Below are positions 17,362-26,472 of a stretch of DNA of 64,000 nt, one piece after another. Within the stretch, counting starts at the first letter, position 1; each line of letters starts with the position of its first letter. The notes under the pieces are model-generated. The model searched no databases, was not told where the DNA came from, and worked only from the letters and a program-made list of their open reading frames with translations. Position numbers and translations under genes: made by a program. Source of the DNA: Bacillota bacterium (lineage in GTDB: Bacteria > Bacillota > Clostridia > Christensenellales > UMGS416); the NCBI GenBank assembly GCA_023435705.1, contig JAEYRH010000005.1:62001-126000 (forward strand), in the 5' to 3' direction.

Positions 17362-18711
17362 TTACCCCAGCCTCTCCCGGATCAACATCGCCAATGCTTC
17401 GGCGTCGCGATTCACCTTTTGCTCGTCTGCCCCCTCCACCATCACGCGGATCAGCGGCTCGGTGCCGGAGGCACGCACGAGCACCCTGCCCCGGCCGGCA
17501 TAGCTTTCCTCAATGTCCTTGATGAGATCAGCGATGGCGGCATCGGCCTTGAAAAGCTCCTTGCCCTCGTTGCTGGCAAGTGTCACGTTTTTGAGCACCT
17601 GGGGGTAAACGTCCATCACCCGCTTGCACTGGCACAGCGGCTTACCGCTGCGTTTCACGGCGGAGAGCAGCCGCACGGCGCTCACCAGGCCATCGCCGGT
17701 GGTGTTGTCAGACAGGAAAATCACATGGCCCGATTGCTCGCCGCCGATGCTGTAGCCCTGCTCCAGCATGCGCTCCAGCACATACCGGTCACCCACGCCG
17801 GTCACAGAAACGCCAACCCCGGCATTTTCCATCGCGACCCGCAGGCCCAGGTTGCTCATCACCGTCATCACAAGGGTGTTGCCGGCAAGCAACCCGCGCT
17901 CCTTCATATCCAGCGCGCAGATGGCCATAATCCGGTCGCCGTCTATTAAGTCGCCATCTCCGTCGATGGCCAGCATGCGGTCTGCATCGCCGTCAAAGGC
18001 AAAGCCGATGTCAGCTCCAGTGTCACGCACGATACTCTGGATGTGCTCGGTGTGGGTGGAGCCGCAATTCTCGTTGATGTTGCAGCCGTCGGGCTCGTCA
18101 TAGAGGGACAGCACCTTGGCACCCAGCTCGCGGAACAGCCTTGGGGCAATGTGGTGCGCAGCGCCATTGGCACAGTCCAGCACCACCTGCACACCCTTCA
18201 CGCTCACATCCATCAGGGATTTCAGAAACTCAATATAATCATCCTCAGCACGTTCCACATGCTGAATCGTGCCCATATCGGCCCCGGATGCTTTGGGCAG
18301 CTCGTCCACCTTGTCGCCGATGAGCTCCTCAATGCGGTCTTCCACGGCGTCAGGCAGCTTGAGGCCGTTGCCGTCAAAGAACTTGATGCCGTTGTATTCC
18401 ATGGGGTTGTGGGATGCGGAAATCACCACGGCGGCGTCACAACCGTATTTGCGGGTGAGCCACGCCACAGCAGGAGTGGGCATGATGCCCACCGACAGCA
18501 CATCCGCTCCAACCGAGCAGATGCCCGAGGAAAGAGCAGCTTCCAGCATCTGGCCGGAAATGCGGGTGTCGCGACCCACCAGGATCCTGGGGCGCTTCGT
18601 GCCTAAACTCAACAGATAGGCGCCGGCACGGCCCAAATCATAGGCCAGCACAGCATCCAACTCGGTGCCAGCCACACCACGCACACCATCGGTGCCGAAC
18701 AATCTCGCCAA
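17362..18711 (-). CDS. glmM: Phosphoglucosamine mutase
   Basis: A 449-residue mutase converting glucosamine-6-phosphate to glucosamine-1-phosphate. The phosphoserine loop ISASHNP is at 97-103 (Ser100), the metal loop DGDADR near 243, and the phosphate-binding loop RASGTEP near the C-terminus. I chose the TTG at 18711: it lies the right distance from GGGAGGA and gives the family-typical start (M)ARLFGTDGVRG. An ATG eight codons upstream would precede the ribosome binding site. It is upstream of glmS on the same strand, with the glmS ribozyme between them. Confidence 0.97.
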   Translation of the reverse strand: MARLFGTDGVRGVAGTELDAVLAYDLGRAGAYLLSLGTKRPRILVGRDTRISGQMLEAALSSGICSVGADVLSVGIMPTPAVAWLTRKYGCDAAVVISASHNPMEYNGIKFFDGNGLKLPDAVEDRIEELIGDKVDELPKASGADMGTIQHVERAEDDYIEFLKSLMDVSVKGVQVVLDCANGAAHHIAPRLFRELGAKVLSLYDEPDGCNINENCGSTHTEHIQSIVRDTGADIGFAFDGDADRMLAIDGDGDLIDGDRIMAICALDMKERGLLAGNTLVMTVMSNLGLRVAMENAGVGVSVTGVGDRYVLERMLEQGYSIGGEQSGHVIFLSDNTTGDGLVSAVRLLSAVKRSGKPLCQCKRVMDVYPQVLKNVTLASNEGKELFKADAAIADLIKDIEESYAGRGRVLVRASGTEPLIRVMVEGADEQKVNRDAEALAMLIRERLG

Positions 18712-18856
18712 AAGGGATTCCTCCCGCACATGCATTGGATGGATTTTACCATATTATGTTCATGAAGGCAAATTGGTATCATCCATATTGGTTGAATGTT
18801 TACCATTCGTTCACATTCGACCTTTTTCGTTAAGGTGCGCCAAGCCACAAGTTTCT

Positions 18857-19621
18857 TTACATCCGAAGGCATGCATCCAACGCGAGGCTGAGCACAAGCC
18901 CTCTGATCTCAACCCTGCTGGTGAAGTTTCGGCTGTCCCAGACATCTCCGCCCAGATTGTCACCTGCATATAGGATCTGGCCGAACTCCACATTATTATA
19001 CTGAGAGACGGCCATATAGGCGGAAGCTTCCATCTCAACCGTTACGCACCCTTCCTCTTTGCGCATACGGACCTTCGCGGCGGTCTCCCGATAGAATGCA
19101 TCAGTCGTCCATGTCTTTGCTTTGATGAATGGCACGCCGCGCTCCAGCAGCACCTTCTCGATGACGTCTATGGCCCTGGAGTCGGCTTGAATCTCCCTCG
19201 TTGGCTTGACATAGTGGTATGAGGTGCCCTCATCACGGACAGCCGATGTGGGGAGAATCAGGTGGCCCACGGCGATCTCTTTTTGCAGCACACCGCAGCC
19301 GCCACAGGCAATGAACTTCCTGCATCCAAAGGCGGTGAGCTCCTCGATTTGCGCGGCTGCAATCGGCGCACCCACACCTGCCTGCATCAATGCCACCTTC
19401 TCACCCCGGTAATCCAGCTCATACAGCGGGAAATCGATGGATTCGGACTTGAAATGGGCGGCAATCCTGTGCGGATGCTCCGTAAGGATCTTATCAATTG
19501 CCTCGGCAAAGAAGCACAACACGCAGCGCTCAGAAACATCTACCGGTTGAATGATGTTTTGCGGCCTGATAAAGGCGGATCTGTCCGCATCAAACTCCAG
19601 TATTGGAAACTCCCTCAGCAT
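18857..19621 (-). CDS. Nucleoside phosphorylase (uridine phosphorylase-like)
   Basis: A 254-residue member of the PNP/UDP phosphorylase family. It contains the phosphate- and nucleoside-binding segments QAGVGAPIAAAQIEEL (about 80-95) and CGGCGVLQ (106-113). The late motif EEGCVTVEMEASAYMAV (about 188-204) carries the conserved Glu-Met-Glu of the nucleoside site. The substrate base is uncertain; several clostridial homologues are annotated as uridine phosphorylases. It shares strand and close spacing with the VOC protein upstream, so the two may be co-transcribed. Confidence 0.85.
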   Translation of the reverse strand: MLREFPILEFDADRSAFIRPQNIIQPVDVSERCVLCFFAEAIDKILTEHPHRIAAHFKSESIDFPLYELDYRGEKVALMQAGVGAPIAAAQIEELTAFGCRKFIACGGCGVLQKEIAVGHLILPTSAVRDEGTSYHYVKPTREIQADSRAIDVIEKVLLERGVPFIKAKTWTTDAFYRETAAKVRMRKEEGCVTVEMEASAYMAVSQYNNVEFGQILYAGDNLGGDVWDSRNFTSRVEIRGLVLSLALDACLRM

Positions 19622-19645
19622 ATGCTAACGCCCCCTCAGGATTGA

Positions 19646-20044
19646 TCAGGAGATCAACTGCCAACGAACACCAAACCGGTCCTCCACCGATCCATACATG
19701 GGGCTGAAGAATTGAGGGCCAAGCTCCACAATCACCTTCCCGCCCTTATTGAGCTCGCGGAACGCATGCGACACCGCATCGCCTGAATCCAGAAAAACAT
19801 TAAACACGATCATGTTGCCGGCGACAATTGCGTCTCCGGAATCGCTCATGTTGACCCTGGAGCCGCTGATCGTCATTTCCGCGTGCATCACCAGGTCCCT
19901 GTTTTCCTCCGTGACAGGAAAGCCCGGATCGGGAGGGGCATCGCGGTAGTATTCCACATGAACATCAGTGACCGGAAAAACCGTTTGATAAAAGGCGATG
20001 GCTTCGGCGCATGTGCCGGGATAGTGGATGGCCGGTGCGATCAT
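19646..20044 (-). CDS. VOC superfamily (PhnB/glyoxalase-like) protein
   Basis: This 132-residue protein has the two beta-alpha-beta-beta-beta halves of the vicinal oxygen chelate fold. It starts IHYPGTCAEAIAFYQTVF, has HAEMTISGSRVNMSD in the middle, and ends PMYGSVEDRFGVRWQL, the layout of PhnB-like DUF1338/3-demethylubiquinone-like proteins. No specific enzyme activity can be assigned. Confidence 0.85.
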   Translation of the reverse strand: MIAPAIHYPGTCAEAIAFYQTVFPVTDVHVEYYRDAPPDPGFPVTEENRDLVMHAEMTISGSRVNMSDSGDAIVAGNMIVFNVFLDSGDAVSHAFRELNKGGKVIVELGPQFFSPMYGSVEDRFGVRWQLIS

Positions 20045-20324
20045 ATCAAGACTCCTTTATCACAAGCTGAACTTCTATTCACGCCCATTATATCATGGTT
20101 TAGCCGGATATATCGGCATCTGGTGCATGCAGGCAGGCGGCTGATCGATAACCAGTCCGGACAAGTAAGCCAGCATGATAGCATTTTTGCACAGATGCAA
20201 GCGTGCCTTCTAGAATCACTGATCGACGTGAGTCAGTATCTCTCTTGACTTAGGCAACTATGTTTTCATTCCCTTACTCAAATGATATACTGGTTCAACA
20301 ACTCATTCAGGAAAATGAATAAGG

Positions 20325-21062
20325 ATGAAAAAAGCTCTGAAAGCCGCCCTCCCCTGCACATTACCGGTCATGGCCGGCTACCTGTTTTGCGGGTTTGCGT
20401 TCGGCGTGCTGTTCCGCCAGACCGGGCAACACCCGCTTTTGGCCACGGCGATGAGCGTGTTCGTCTATGCCGGGTCCATGCAGTTTTTCGCCATTAAATT
20501 CATGGATGGCAGCTTTGGCATGCTCTCCATCGCATTGCTGACATTGCTGATCAACGCGAGGCATTTGTTTTATGGCATCCCGTTTGTCGAGAGATTCCGC
20601 AGGATGGGCAAACGGATGCCCTATATGGTGTTTTCCCTGACCGATGAAACATTCTCCCTGCTGTGCGGCGCAAAAGTGCCGGACGGAGTGGATAGTCTGC
20701 AATTCATGTTTTGGATCGCGCTGCTGGACCAGTGCTATTGGGTGGCAGGCACAACATTGGGCGCACTCATCGGGCCGGTGCTGCCCTTTGACACCAAGGG
20801 AATTGAGTTTGCGCTGACAGCGCTCTTTCTGGTTATCTTTGTGGAGCAATGGCGCGGGTCGCCCACCAAGCTGCCGGCGCTGGCCGGGCTGCTTCTCAGC
20901 ACGGCGGCGCTGTTGGTGTTCAGTGCAAAGGATTTCATTTTGCCGGCGATGGTGATGATCGCCGTGGCGCTGATATCGCTCAGGAGGCCGTTGGAACAAA
21001 AGCTAGCAGAAACCGAGCAGGAGGAGGTGGCGGAACCATGCCAGGCGCAGGATATGCTCTGA
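20325..21062 (+). CDS. azlC: AzlC family branched-chain amino acid exporter, large subunit
   Basis: This 245-residue inner-membrane protein has the AzlC signature PVMAGYLFCGFAFGVLFRQTG (residues 13-33, partly quoted) and VYAGSMQFFAIKFM, followed by several hydrophobic helices. AzlC/AzlD (YgaZ/YgaH) pairs export branched-chain amino acids and analogues. The C-terminal tail is acidic. The azlD start lies inside the end of this gene, so the two are translationally coupled. Confidence 0.93.
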   Translation: MKKALKAALPCTLPVMAGYLFCGFAFGVLFRQTGQHPLLATAMSVFVYAGSMQFFAIKFMDGSFGMLSIALLTLLINARHLFYGIPFVERFRRMGKRMPYMVFSLTDETFSLLCGAKVPDGVDSLQFMFWIALLDQCYWVAGTTLGALIGPVLPFDTKGIEFALTALFLVIFVEQWRGSPTKLPALAGLLLSTAALLVFSAKDFILPAMVMIAVALISLRRPLEQKLAETEQEEVAEPCQAQDML

Positions 21063-21370
21063 TTGTGATTGCCGTGGTGGCTGCCGTCACCGTGTTTATC
21101 CGGGCAACCCCGTTTTTGTTCTTCGGTGGCAACAGACCGGTGCCCCGGATTGTGATCTATATGGGCCGGGTGCTACCCCCGGCGGTGATTGCGATGCTGG
21201 TGGTCTATTGCTTCAAGGACGTAATACCATCCGCTTGGCCCCACGGCCTGCCGGAGCTCATCGCGGCGGCGATTGTGGTTGGGCTGCAAGCTTGGAAGAA
21301 AAACAGCATCCTCAGCATCTTTGCCGGCACAGCGGCGTATATGCTGCTGGTGCAGGTGGTGTTCGCATAA
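21038..21370 (+). CDS. azlD: AzlD family branched-chain amino acid exporter, small subunit
   Basis: A 110-residue membrane protein with three to four helices and the family motif IRATPFLFFGG near residue 21, then VIYMGRVLPPAVIAMLVVY. The ATG at 21038 follows GAGGAGGTGG and overlaps azlC by 25 bp. It is the expected partner of AzlC. Confidence 0.92.
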   Translation: MPGAGYALIVIAVVAAVTVFIRATPFLFFGGNRPVPRIVIYMGRVLPPAVIAMLVVYCFKDVIPSAWPHGLPELIAAAIVVGLQAWKKNSILSIFAGTAAYMLLVQVVFA

Positions 21371-21431
21371 GCAAATATGTCCTGTTTCTTCATGACAAGG
21401 CTGACAGATAGAAGAAATCCAGGAGAATTGG

Positions 21432-22250
21432 TCACATAACAAGCTCCATCATCGCCGCCATCGCCCCGCACCGGCCCTGCTCCTTGCGGTGAGAATAAAA
21501 CATCTCTGTGTTGCAGGCAGTGCACATGCCGGCCACAGCAATCTGACCCTCCGGCACCCCCGCCTCAATGAGCTGCTTCGCGTTGCAGCGCCAAAGATCC
21601 ACCGTTGCTTGCCCGCTTGCGCGGTCCACCAGCCCCCAGCCAGGGAACTCCGATTCAAACTGGCCTGCCACATCCTCTCCCACCGCAAAGCAGCACGGGC
21701 CGATGGACGGCCCCACAGCGGCCTGGCAGTCCTGCGGGCGTGTGCCATATACCTCTGCCATGCGCCTGAGGGCTTCCTGCGCGATGCGCCCGGCGGTGCC
21801 CCGCCAACCGGCATGCACAAGGGCAATGGCCTTATTCGCCTTGTCCAGCAGATACACCGGCACGCAGTCGGCGCTGTGCTTGACCAACACCACGCCGGGC
21901 CGGTTGGTCATCAGCCCATCGGCTTCCACGCTGGGGGTTTCGTCAAACACACCCCGGCCGGCTTCCCCCTCGTCAACCTCATGCACAGTCACGCCATGGG
22001 TCTGGACGGATACGGCAAGCCCATCCACCGAAAAACCGGCAGCATGGCAAATGCGGCGGTAGTTCTCCCGCACGTTTTCCAAGGTGTCGCGGCGTTTGGT
22101 GGAAAAATTCATCGTGGCCGCCTCACCCGCGCTCACGCCGCCCACACGGGTGGTAAACGCGGCACGCACCAGGCCGGTTTGCTCCAAAAAAGAAACGGCG
22201 TAATACTTCACGCCGTCCCGCTCGCACAATGTAAAACCGCCAAAACTCAT
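21432..22250 (-). CDS. ylmD: Laccase-domain multicopper-oxidase-like / purine nucleoside phosphorylase (YlmD/YfiH family)
   Basis: A 272-residue DUF152 protein. The conserved residues are visible in VQTHG (about 92), KHSADCVPV (about 134) and VHAGWRGTAGR (about 151), the His-Cys-His site of this family, together with GPSIGPCCF. Members (LACC1/YfiH) act on purine nucleosides and cleave adenosine or inosine; earlier labels as polyphenol oxidase are now doubted. In Firmicutes it commonly lies near ylmC and cell-division genes, and here it sits next to nrdR and a ylmC-like gene. Confidence 0.92.
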   Translation of the reverse strand: MSFGGFTLCERDGVKYYAVSFLEQTGLVRAAFTTRVGGVSAGEAATMNFSTKRRDTLENVRENYRRICHAAGFSVDGLAVSVQTHGVTVHEVDEGEAGRGVFDETPSVEADGLMTNRPGVVLVKHSADCVPVYLLDKANKAIALVHAGWRGTAGRIAQEALRRMAEVYGTRPQDCQAAVGPSIGPCCFAVGEDVAGQFESEFPGWGLVDRASGQATVDLWRCNAKQLIEAGVPEGQIAVAGMCTACNTEMFYSHRKEQGRCGAMAAMMELVM

Positions 22251-22253
22251 CCG

Positions 22254-22706
22254 TTACTCCAATAACAACTTGTTGAGCTCATCCCGGAACGTATTGATGT
22301 CCTTGAACTGGCGGTAGACCGAGGCAAAACGCACATAAGCCACCTGATCCAGTTCCTTCAGGCCATCCATCACCAGCTCGCCGAGCACATCGGTGGAGAT
22401 CTCCTGCTCAAGGGAGTTATATACCTTCTTTTCGATAGCGGACACCAGGTTGTCTATGTCCTTGATGGCAACGGGCCGCTTTTCGCATGCCTTTATGATG
22501 CCCTTTTTCACCTTCTCGATGTCAAAGGGCTCGCGACGGCCATCCTTCTTCACAACCAAAATCACAGGGTTCTCGATTTTCTCATATGTCGTGAAGCGCT
22601 TGCCGCAACCCACGCACTCTCTCCTGCGCCGGATGGCCCAACCATCCTCGGTGGGGCGGGAATCCACGACCTTGCTGTCTACGTGGTTGCAGAACATGCA
22701 GCGCAT
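22254..22706 (-). CDS. nrdR: Transcriptional repressor NrdR
   Basis: A 150-residue repressor of ribonucleotide reductase genes. The N-terminal zinc ribbon has MRCMFCNH and CVGCGKRF (CxxC pairs at about 3/6 and 31/34). The ATP-cone domain (about 49-139) senses ATP/dATP. The ylmD-type gene starts four bases after its stop, so the two are co-transcribed. Confidence 0.97.
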   Translation of the reverse strand: MRCMFCNHVDSKVVDSRPTEDGWAIRRRRECVGCGKRFTTYEKIENPVILVVKKDGRREPFDIEKVKKGIIKACEKRPVAIKDIDNLVSAIEKKVYNSLEQEISTDVLGELVMDGLKELDQVAYVRFASVYRQFKDINTFRDELNKLLLE

Positions 22707-22872
22707 TTCACAAGCCTCCCCATGTACTCTTGAGGTTTATTATACCATATATTGTAATACCATGTCCATTTGTTGCGCAATATGTATTTTGTGGGTATTT
22801 GAGTTTTTCAGTCCGGCGGTGCGGCAATCCCGGTGGCAGGAGCATCTGCCACCGGCCATTGGCCCGTCAGGA

Positions 22873-23139
22873 TTATCTCCCCTCCTGCGCGGAGTCACCA
22901 CCGGGCTCGTTGATACGCACAAGAATGACGTCCTCTCCAATCTTTACGATGCACTCCCATGGAATCACCACATCGGCACGGGTGCCCCGGAAGAGGTTCA
23001 TCACATTGAAAGGGCCCGGCACGGCAATGGAGCTGATCCGCCCGTCGGGGCTGAAATTCATATCCACAATGGTGCCCAGGCGGCGGCCGTTGATGATGTT
23101 GATCACGTCTTTCTGGCGGATGTCGGAGGAATTGGACAT
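22873..23139 (-). CDS. ylmC: YlmC/YmxH family PRC-barrel protein
   Basis: An 88-residue PRC-barrel protein (SDIRQKDVINIINGRRLGTI, WECIVKIGEDVILVRI) of the YlmC/YmxH family. These proteins occur almost only in Firmicutes, often in spore formers; their molecular role is unclear. The ATG at 23139 follows GGAGGGGG. It belongs to the same minus-strand run as nrdR. Confidence 0.88.
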   Translation of the reverse strand: MSNSSDIRQKDVINIINGRRLGTIVDMNFSPDGRISSIAVPGPFNVMNLFRGTRADVVIPWECIVKIGEDVILVRINEPGGDSAQEGR

Positions 23140-23200
23140 GGCGCGCACCCCCTCCTTCAAGCATATGAGCCACTGAACCCGGTTATCACAGGTGAGAAAC

Positions 23201-23227
23201 GAAAAAGCTCCCGGCAATGCGGGAGCT
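23201..23227 (-). terminator. Terminator
   Basis: The stem AGCTCCCG / CGGGAGCT (23206-23213, 23220-23227) is followed on the minus strand by TTTTTCG. It ends the transcript of the 99-residue protein encoded at 23246-23545. Confidence 0.85.
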
Positions 23228-23245
23228 CAGTAGCCAGGATCGTGG

Positions 23246-23545
23246 TTATTTGACGGCAACCTGCAGCATCTGCACGGCGCTCTTGTCGCCGTCTTCACTC
23301 ACGGCCCACACAGACACCTTGTAGTTGCCCCGGGGCGCGTCAAACGGCACCATAAAGTTCAGCACAAACCTGTTGTCGCTCTCTTTTTTGAAACTCTGGC
23401 GGATGCCATAAGCGTCCACGGAGAAAATCACGCTGCGCACAGGGGCGGTGTTTTCCGAAACCTCAGCGGCAGCCTTGATCATGGAGCCGGGGCTAACTTC
23501 CGTGGGGAAATTCTGAAACTTTAAGTTGCACGAGAAATCTGCCAT
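23246..23545 (-). CDS. Small beta-sandwich (Ig-like) protein of unknown function
   Basis: This 99-residue protein lacks a signal peptide and starts MADFSCNLKF behind GGAGGTGC. Alternating hydrophobic strands and the sequence GNYKVSVWAVSEDGDKS suggest a single immunoglobulin-like or cohesin-like beta-sandwich. It has its own terminator and follows the PRPP synthetase gene. Family not recognised. Confidence 0.7.
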   Translation of the reverse strand: MADFSCNLKFQNFPTEVSPGSMIKAAAEVSENTAPVRSVIFSVDAYGIRQSFKKESDNRFVLNFMVPFDAPRGNYKVSVWAVSEDGDKSAVQMLQVAVK

Positions 23546-23623
23546 GTCTGCACCTCCATGTAATGATCCATCTGGAAAGATTTTACACCGGGCGTGGAGC
23601 AGCGTCAAATCTTTTAACGCCCG

Positions 23624-24760
23624 TTACCGCTTGTTCTGGATGAGAGCCGTGATGCGCTCCACAGGGTTTAGCAGATTGCTGATGGACGTGTCGCGGTTCA
23701 GTGTATCGATGATATAGGCAATGTATTTGGACATATCCACCTCCTGATACCAGGGGCGCTTCATAAGCTCCGGGGTGCGATACACCAGATTGGTTGTGAA
23801 AACCTTGTTGATAAAGCCCGATGAATACGCTTCATCAAACTTATCCAGGCCGTCGCAGAAAAGGCCAAAGGTGGCAAACACAAACACACGCCGGGCCTTT
23901 CGCTCATGCAGCTGGCGGGCAAGGTCCAGCATCGAGTCGCCGGAGGATATGATGTCGTCCACAACGATTACATCCTTGCCCTCCACCGAATTGCCCAGAT
24001 ACTCGTGTGCCTCGATGGGATTGCGGCCATTGATGATGACAGAATAATTCCTGCGCTTGTAAAACATGCCAAGATCCACGCCAAGCACCGAGGAATAATA
24101 GATGCAACGGCTCATCGCGCCTTCGTCAGGAGAAATGATCATCAGGTTGTCACGATTGATCTTGATATCGGGCACACGGCGAACCAGGGCCTTCAACATT
24201 TGATAGGTGGGCTTTACATTTTCAAAACCATGCAGCGGTATGGCATTTTGGATGCGGGGGTCGTGTGCGTCAAATGTGATGATGTTTTCCACGCCCATGT
24301 TCACCAGTTCCTGGAGTGCCAAGGCGCTGTCCAAAGACTCGCGGGACGATCTGCGGTGCTGCCGGCCCTCATAAAGCATCGGCATGATCACGTTGATGCG
24401 CTTGGCTTTTCCGCCACAGGCAGCAATCACACGCTTCAGATCCTGGTAGTGCTCATCGGGGCTCATTGGCACAGTCATGTCATACATGCTGTACGTCACG
24501 CCATAATTAAACACGTCACTGATGATGAAGAGGTCATAGCCGCGTATGGTGTGTTTGATCAGGCCTTTTGCCTCGCCGCTGCCAAACCTTGGGCAGGACG
24601 TGGGAATCAGAAAACCCTGCCGGCCACTGCCATTTTGGGCCGATGACACACCCCGCCACTCGCACAGGTAGTTGTTGACCCGTTGCGACAAACTGTCGCA
24701 CCCGGCCATTCCAATCACGCCAAGGTGGTCGGACATGAAAGCCTTCACTGCATCCGTCAT
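23624..24760 (-). CDS. prs: Ribose-phosphate pyrophosphokinase (long clostridial form)
   Basis: A 378-residue PRPP synthetase. The PRPP-binding loop reads VIVVDDIISSGDSMLD (about 264-279). The sequence RRSSRESLDSALALQELV and the segment DAHDPRIQNAIP (about 163-174) correspond to the enzyme's metal/ribose-5-phosphate region. It is about 60 residues longer than the standard 315-residue enzyme. The extra sequence is mainly N-terminal (to about residue 75) and at the C-terminus, and long versions of this kind are known in Clostridia. PRPP feeds purine, pyrimidine, histidine and NAD synthesis. Confidence 0.92.
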   Translation of the reverse strand: MTDAVKAFMSDHLGVIGMAGCDSLSQRVNNYLCEWRGVSSAQNGSGRQGFLIPTSCPRFGSGEAKGLIKHTIRGYDLFIISDVFNYGVTYSMYDMTVPMSPDEHYQDLKRVIAACGGKAKRINVIMPMLYEGRQHRRSSRESLDSALALQELVNMGVENIITFDAHDPRIQNAIPLHGFENVKPTYQMLKALVRRVPDIKINRDNLMIISPDEGAMSRCIYYSSVLGVDLGMFYKRRNYSVIINGRNPIEAHEYLGNSVEGKDVIVVDDIISSGDSMLDLARQLHERKARRVFVFATFGLFCDGLDKFDEAYSSGFINKVFTTNLVYRTPELMKRPWYQEVDMSKYIAYIIDTLNRDTSISNLLNPVERITALIQNKR

Positions 24761-25154
24761 TGGTGCACTCCCCCGTCTCGCCTGATTGCGGCGCCCGCGC
24801 CATGGGAATTATACAGGAAACGACTATATTTCTCAAGAAACGCATTTCGCAGGGCTTTGTATATTATCTGCAAAGACCGGGCAAATCTCTCTGCAAAACC
24901 AACAAAGAGGGGTAGATTGAATAATTCTGTTTCTTATTGTATCCTGAATATATGGCCATTCTGATTCAAAAGTGAGTGCTCTGGCACAACAGATGCAGAA
25001 AATGTCTCCTGAAAGTTGAAATTTTTGGCAGATTACCCTGCCCCAATAAATCAAATCTATGGAATTAATGTAGAAAAACCCTTGCCAACAGCCCCACAGA
25101 ATGATAAAATAACTTTTGCTTTGCATAGAAGACTCCATAAAGGAGGTGTAATAC
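24761..25154. other. Intergenic region with the rpmB promoter
   Basis: This 394-bp AT-rich stretch lies between the divergent prs and rpmB genes. The rpmB promoter is listed separately. I see no further gene, and no conserved leader structure that I recognise. Confidence 0.5.
25082..25110 (+). promoter_or_regulatory. Promoter of rpmB
   Basis: TTGCCA (25082-25087) and TAAAAT (25105-25110) are separated by 17 bp, about 45 bp upstream of the rpmB start codon. Confidence 0.65.
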
Positions 25155-25352
25155 ATGGCATACAAGTGTCAGTACTGCGAAAAGACAAGCGTTCACGGCA
25201 ACAGCGTCAGCCATTCCCATATCGCGACAAAACGCACATGGAAGCCCAACATCCAGCGCGTGCGCGCGATTGTGAACGGCGCGCCCCAGCGCGTCTACGT
25301 TTGCACTCGCTGCTTGCGTTCCGGCAAGGTTCAGCGCAACGTCTCCATCTGA
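25155..25352 (+). CDS. rpmB: 50S ribosomal protein L28 (zinc-binding form)
   Basis: A 65-residue ribosomal protein. It has two CxxC pairs (CQYC at 5-8 and CTRC near 50-53), so it is the zinc-ribbon (C+) version of L28. The middle reads TKRTWKPNIQRV as expected. A strong AAGGAGGTG site precedes the ATG, and a terminator follows within 20 bp, so it is a single-gene transcript. Confidence 0.97.
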   Translation: MAYKCQYCEKTSVHGNSVSHSHIATKRTWKPNIQRVRAIVNGAPQRVYVCTRCLRSGKVQRNVSI

Positions 25353-25370
25353 AGTCCGTGCGCAGTATCA

Positions 25371-25403
25371 AGCGCCGCCCGATTGCATCGGACGGCGCTT
25401 TTT
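25371..25403 (+). terminator. Terminator of rpmB
   Basis: The imperfect stem AGCGCCGCCCGAT / ATCGGACGGCGCT with loop TGC is followed by TTTTT. Confidence 0.9.
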
Positions 25404-25412
25404 CATACTCGC

Positions 25413-25580
25413 TCAGCAGCGGGACAGTATGACCCCCACGATCACAAACACAAGGCCCACAATCGCCAGCCATATGTATAGGGGCACGAATGTCAGCAAC
25501 AGGATCAGCCCCAATGCGATCAATGCCCAGCCGAGCATGCGCTTATAGGGCCAGCAGACTTTTCCAAAAGGCCTGAACAC
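25413..25580 (-). CDS. Small two-helix membrane protein
   Basis: Fifty-five codons from a GTG start behind GAGGGG. The sequence KRMLGWALIALGLILLL and two hydrophobic helices (about 17-34 and 35-53) mark a small integral membrane protein; a charged N-terminus faces the cytoplasm. Such mini-proteins are widespread in Clostridia and of unknown role. The ATG 16 codons downstream is an alternative start. Confidence 0.55.
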   Translation of the reverse strand: MFRPFGKVCWPYKRMLGWALIALGLILLLTFVPLYIWLAIVGLVFVIVGVILSRC

Positions 25581-25671
25581 GATGACACCACCCCTCAAGA
25601 CAGATACTCCATCATACGCCCATGAGGGAATGTTTGACACAGCAAGAGGCAAGGAGCCGATACTGGCAGGG

Positions 25672-26472
25672 CTACACCTTCAAATCCCTGCGGCGGAAGA
25701 ACGCATATGCAGCCGCTGTAAACACTGCTGTCACCGCGATACAGATCACCGGATACACCCATTCGATGCTCTGGCCAAGCGCAAAAATCTGCTTGGCATC
25801 GAAGTAGGCAAATGGTGTGAGCGGCTTCAGCCACTCCAGATTCTCGCCTACGTCAATGGCGATGTAGAGCATAAAAGTGGCCAGCATCACAAAGGTTGCC
25901 AGGCCAACCGACGCCTTCGGGTTTTTCAGGATGCCGGCTGCCGCAGCGCCTACAGACAGGTAGGTGAGCTGCACCAGCAGCAGGCACAGCATCAGTTTTG
26001 CGATGCCGCCGTTCAGGTCCGTCCCGCCGCTGTATTGGCTCACCACCGCTGCTGACACAACCCAGGTGACCAGGTTCAGGACGACAATCTGCATCAGTGC
26101 AGAGAGGAGCTTGGCAGTGATGATCTCCGAGCGTGTGCGGGGTTTGACAAACAGGAACTCACTGGTCCTGTCGCGTTCCTCATGGCTGATGATGCCGGCA
26201 CCCAGCATCGAGGCGTGAATGGCGGCAATCAGCATCAGATACAGGTAAAGCACCGCATAGAAGCTGCTGGCCTTGGAAAAATCCAACACGCCCACGCCAA
26301 AGATGGCCTGCAGTGCCGGCGGCATCTGCTCCATGAGTGCATCCATGGACTGACCGGCATTGAGCGATGCGGCATACTTGGCAATGCCCACGGCGATCAG
26401 CATGATCATACCCAGGCACCAGAACAGCAGCGACCGGCGGTTGGCTTTCCACTCCCTCAGGAAAATATTCAT
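25672..26472 (-). CDS. ABC-2 type transporter permease
   Basis: This 266-residue membrane protein has six helices in the ABC-2 exporter layout. It starts MNIFLREWKANRRSLLFW, with HEERDRTSEFLFVKPRTRSE before the third helix, a motif also found in the upstream permease (GKTVDFLLTKPVTRAQ). It is the last gene of a TetR-controlled operon and overlaps the SDR gene by four bases (ATGA). It forms a heterodimeric channel with the permease at 27344-28135, by inference. Confidence 0.9.
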   Translation of the reverse strand: MNIFLREWKANRRSLLFWCLGMIMLIAVGIAKYAASLNAGQSMDALMEQMPPALQAIFGVGVLDFSKASSFYAVLYLYLMLIAAIHASMLGAGIISHEERDRTSEFLFVKPRTRSEIITAKLLSALMQIVVLNLVTWVVSAAVVSQYSGGTDLNGGIAKLMLCLLLVQLTYLSVGAAAAGILKNPKASVGLATFVMLATFMLYIAIDVGENLEWLKPLTPFAYFDAKQIFALGQSIEWVYPVICIAVTAVFTAAAYAFFRRRDLKV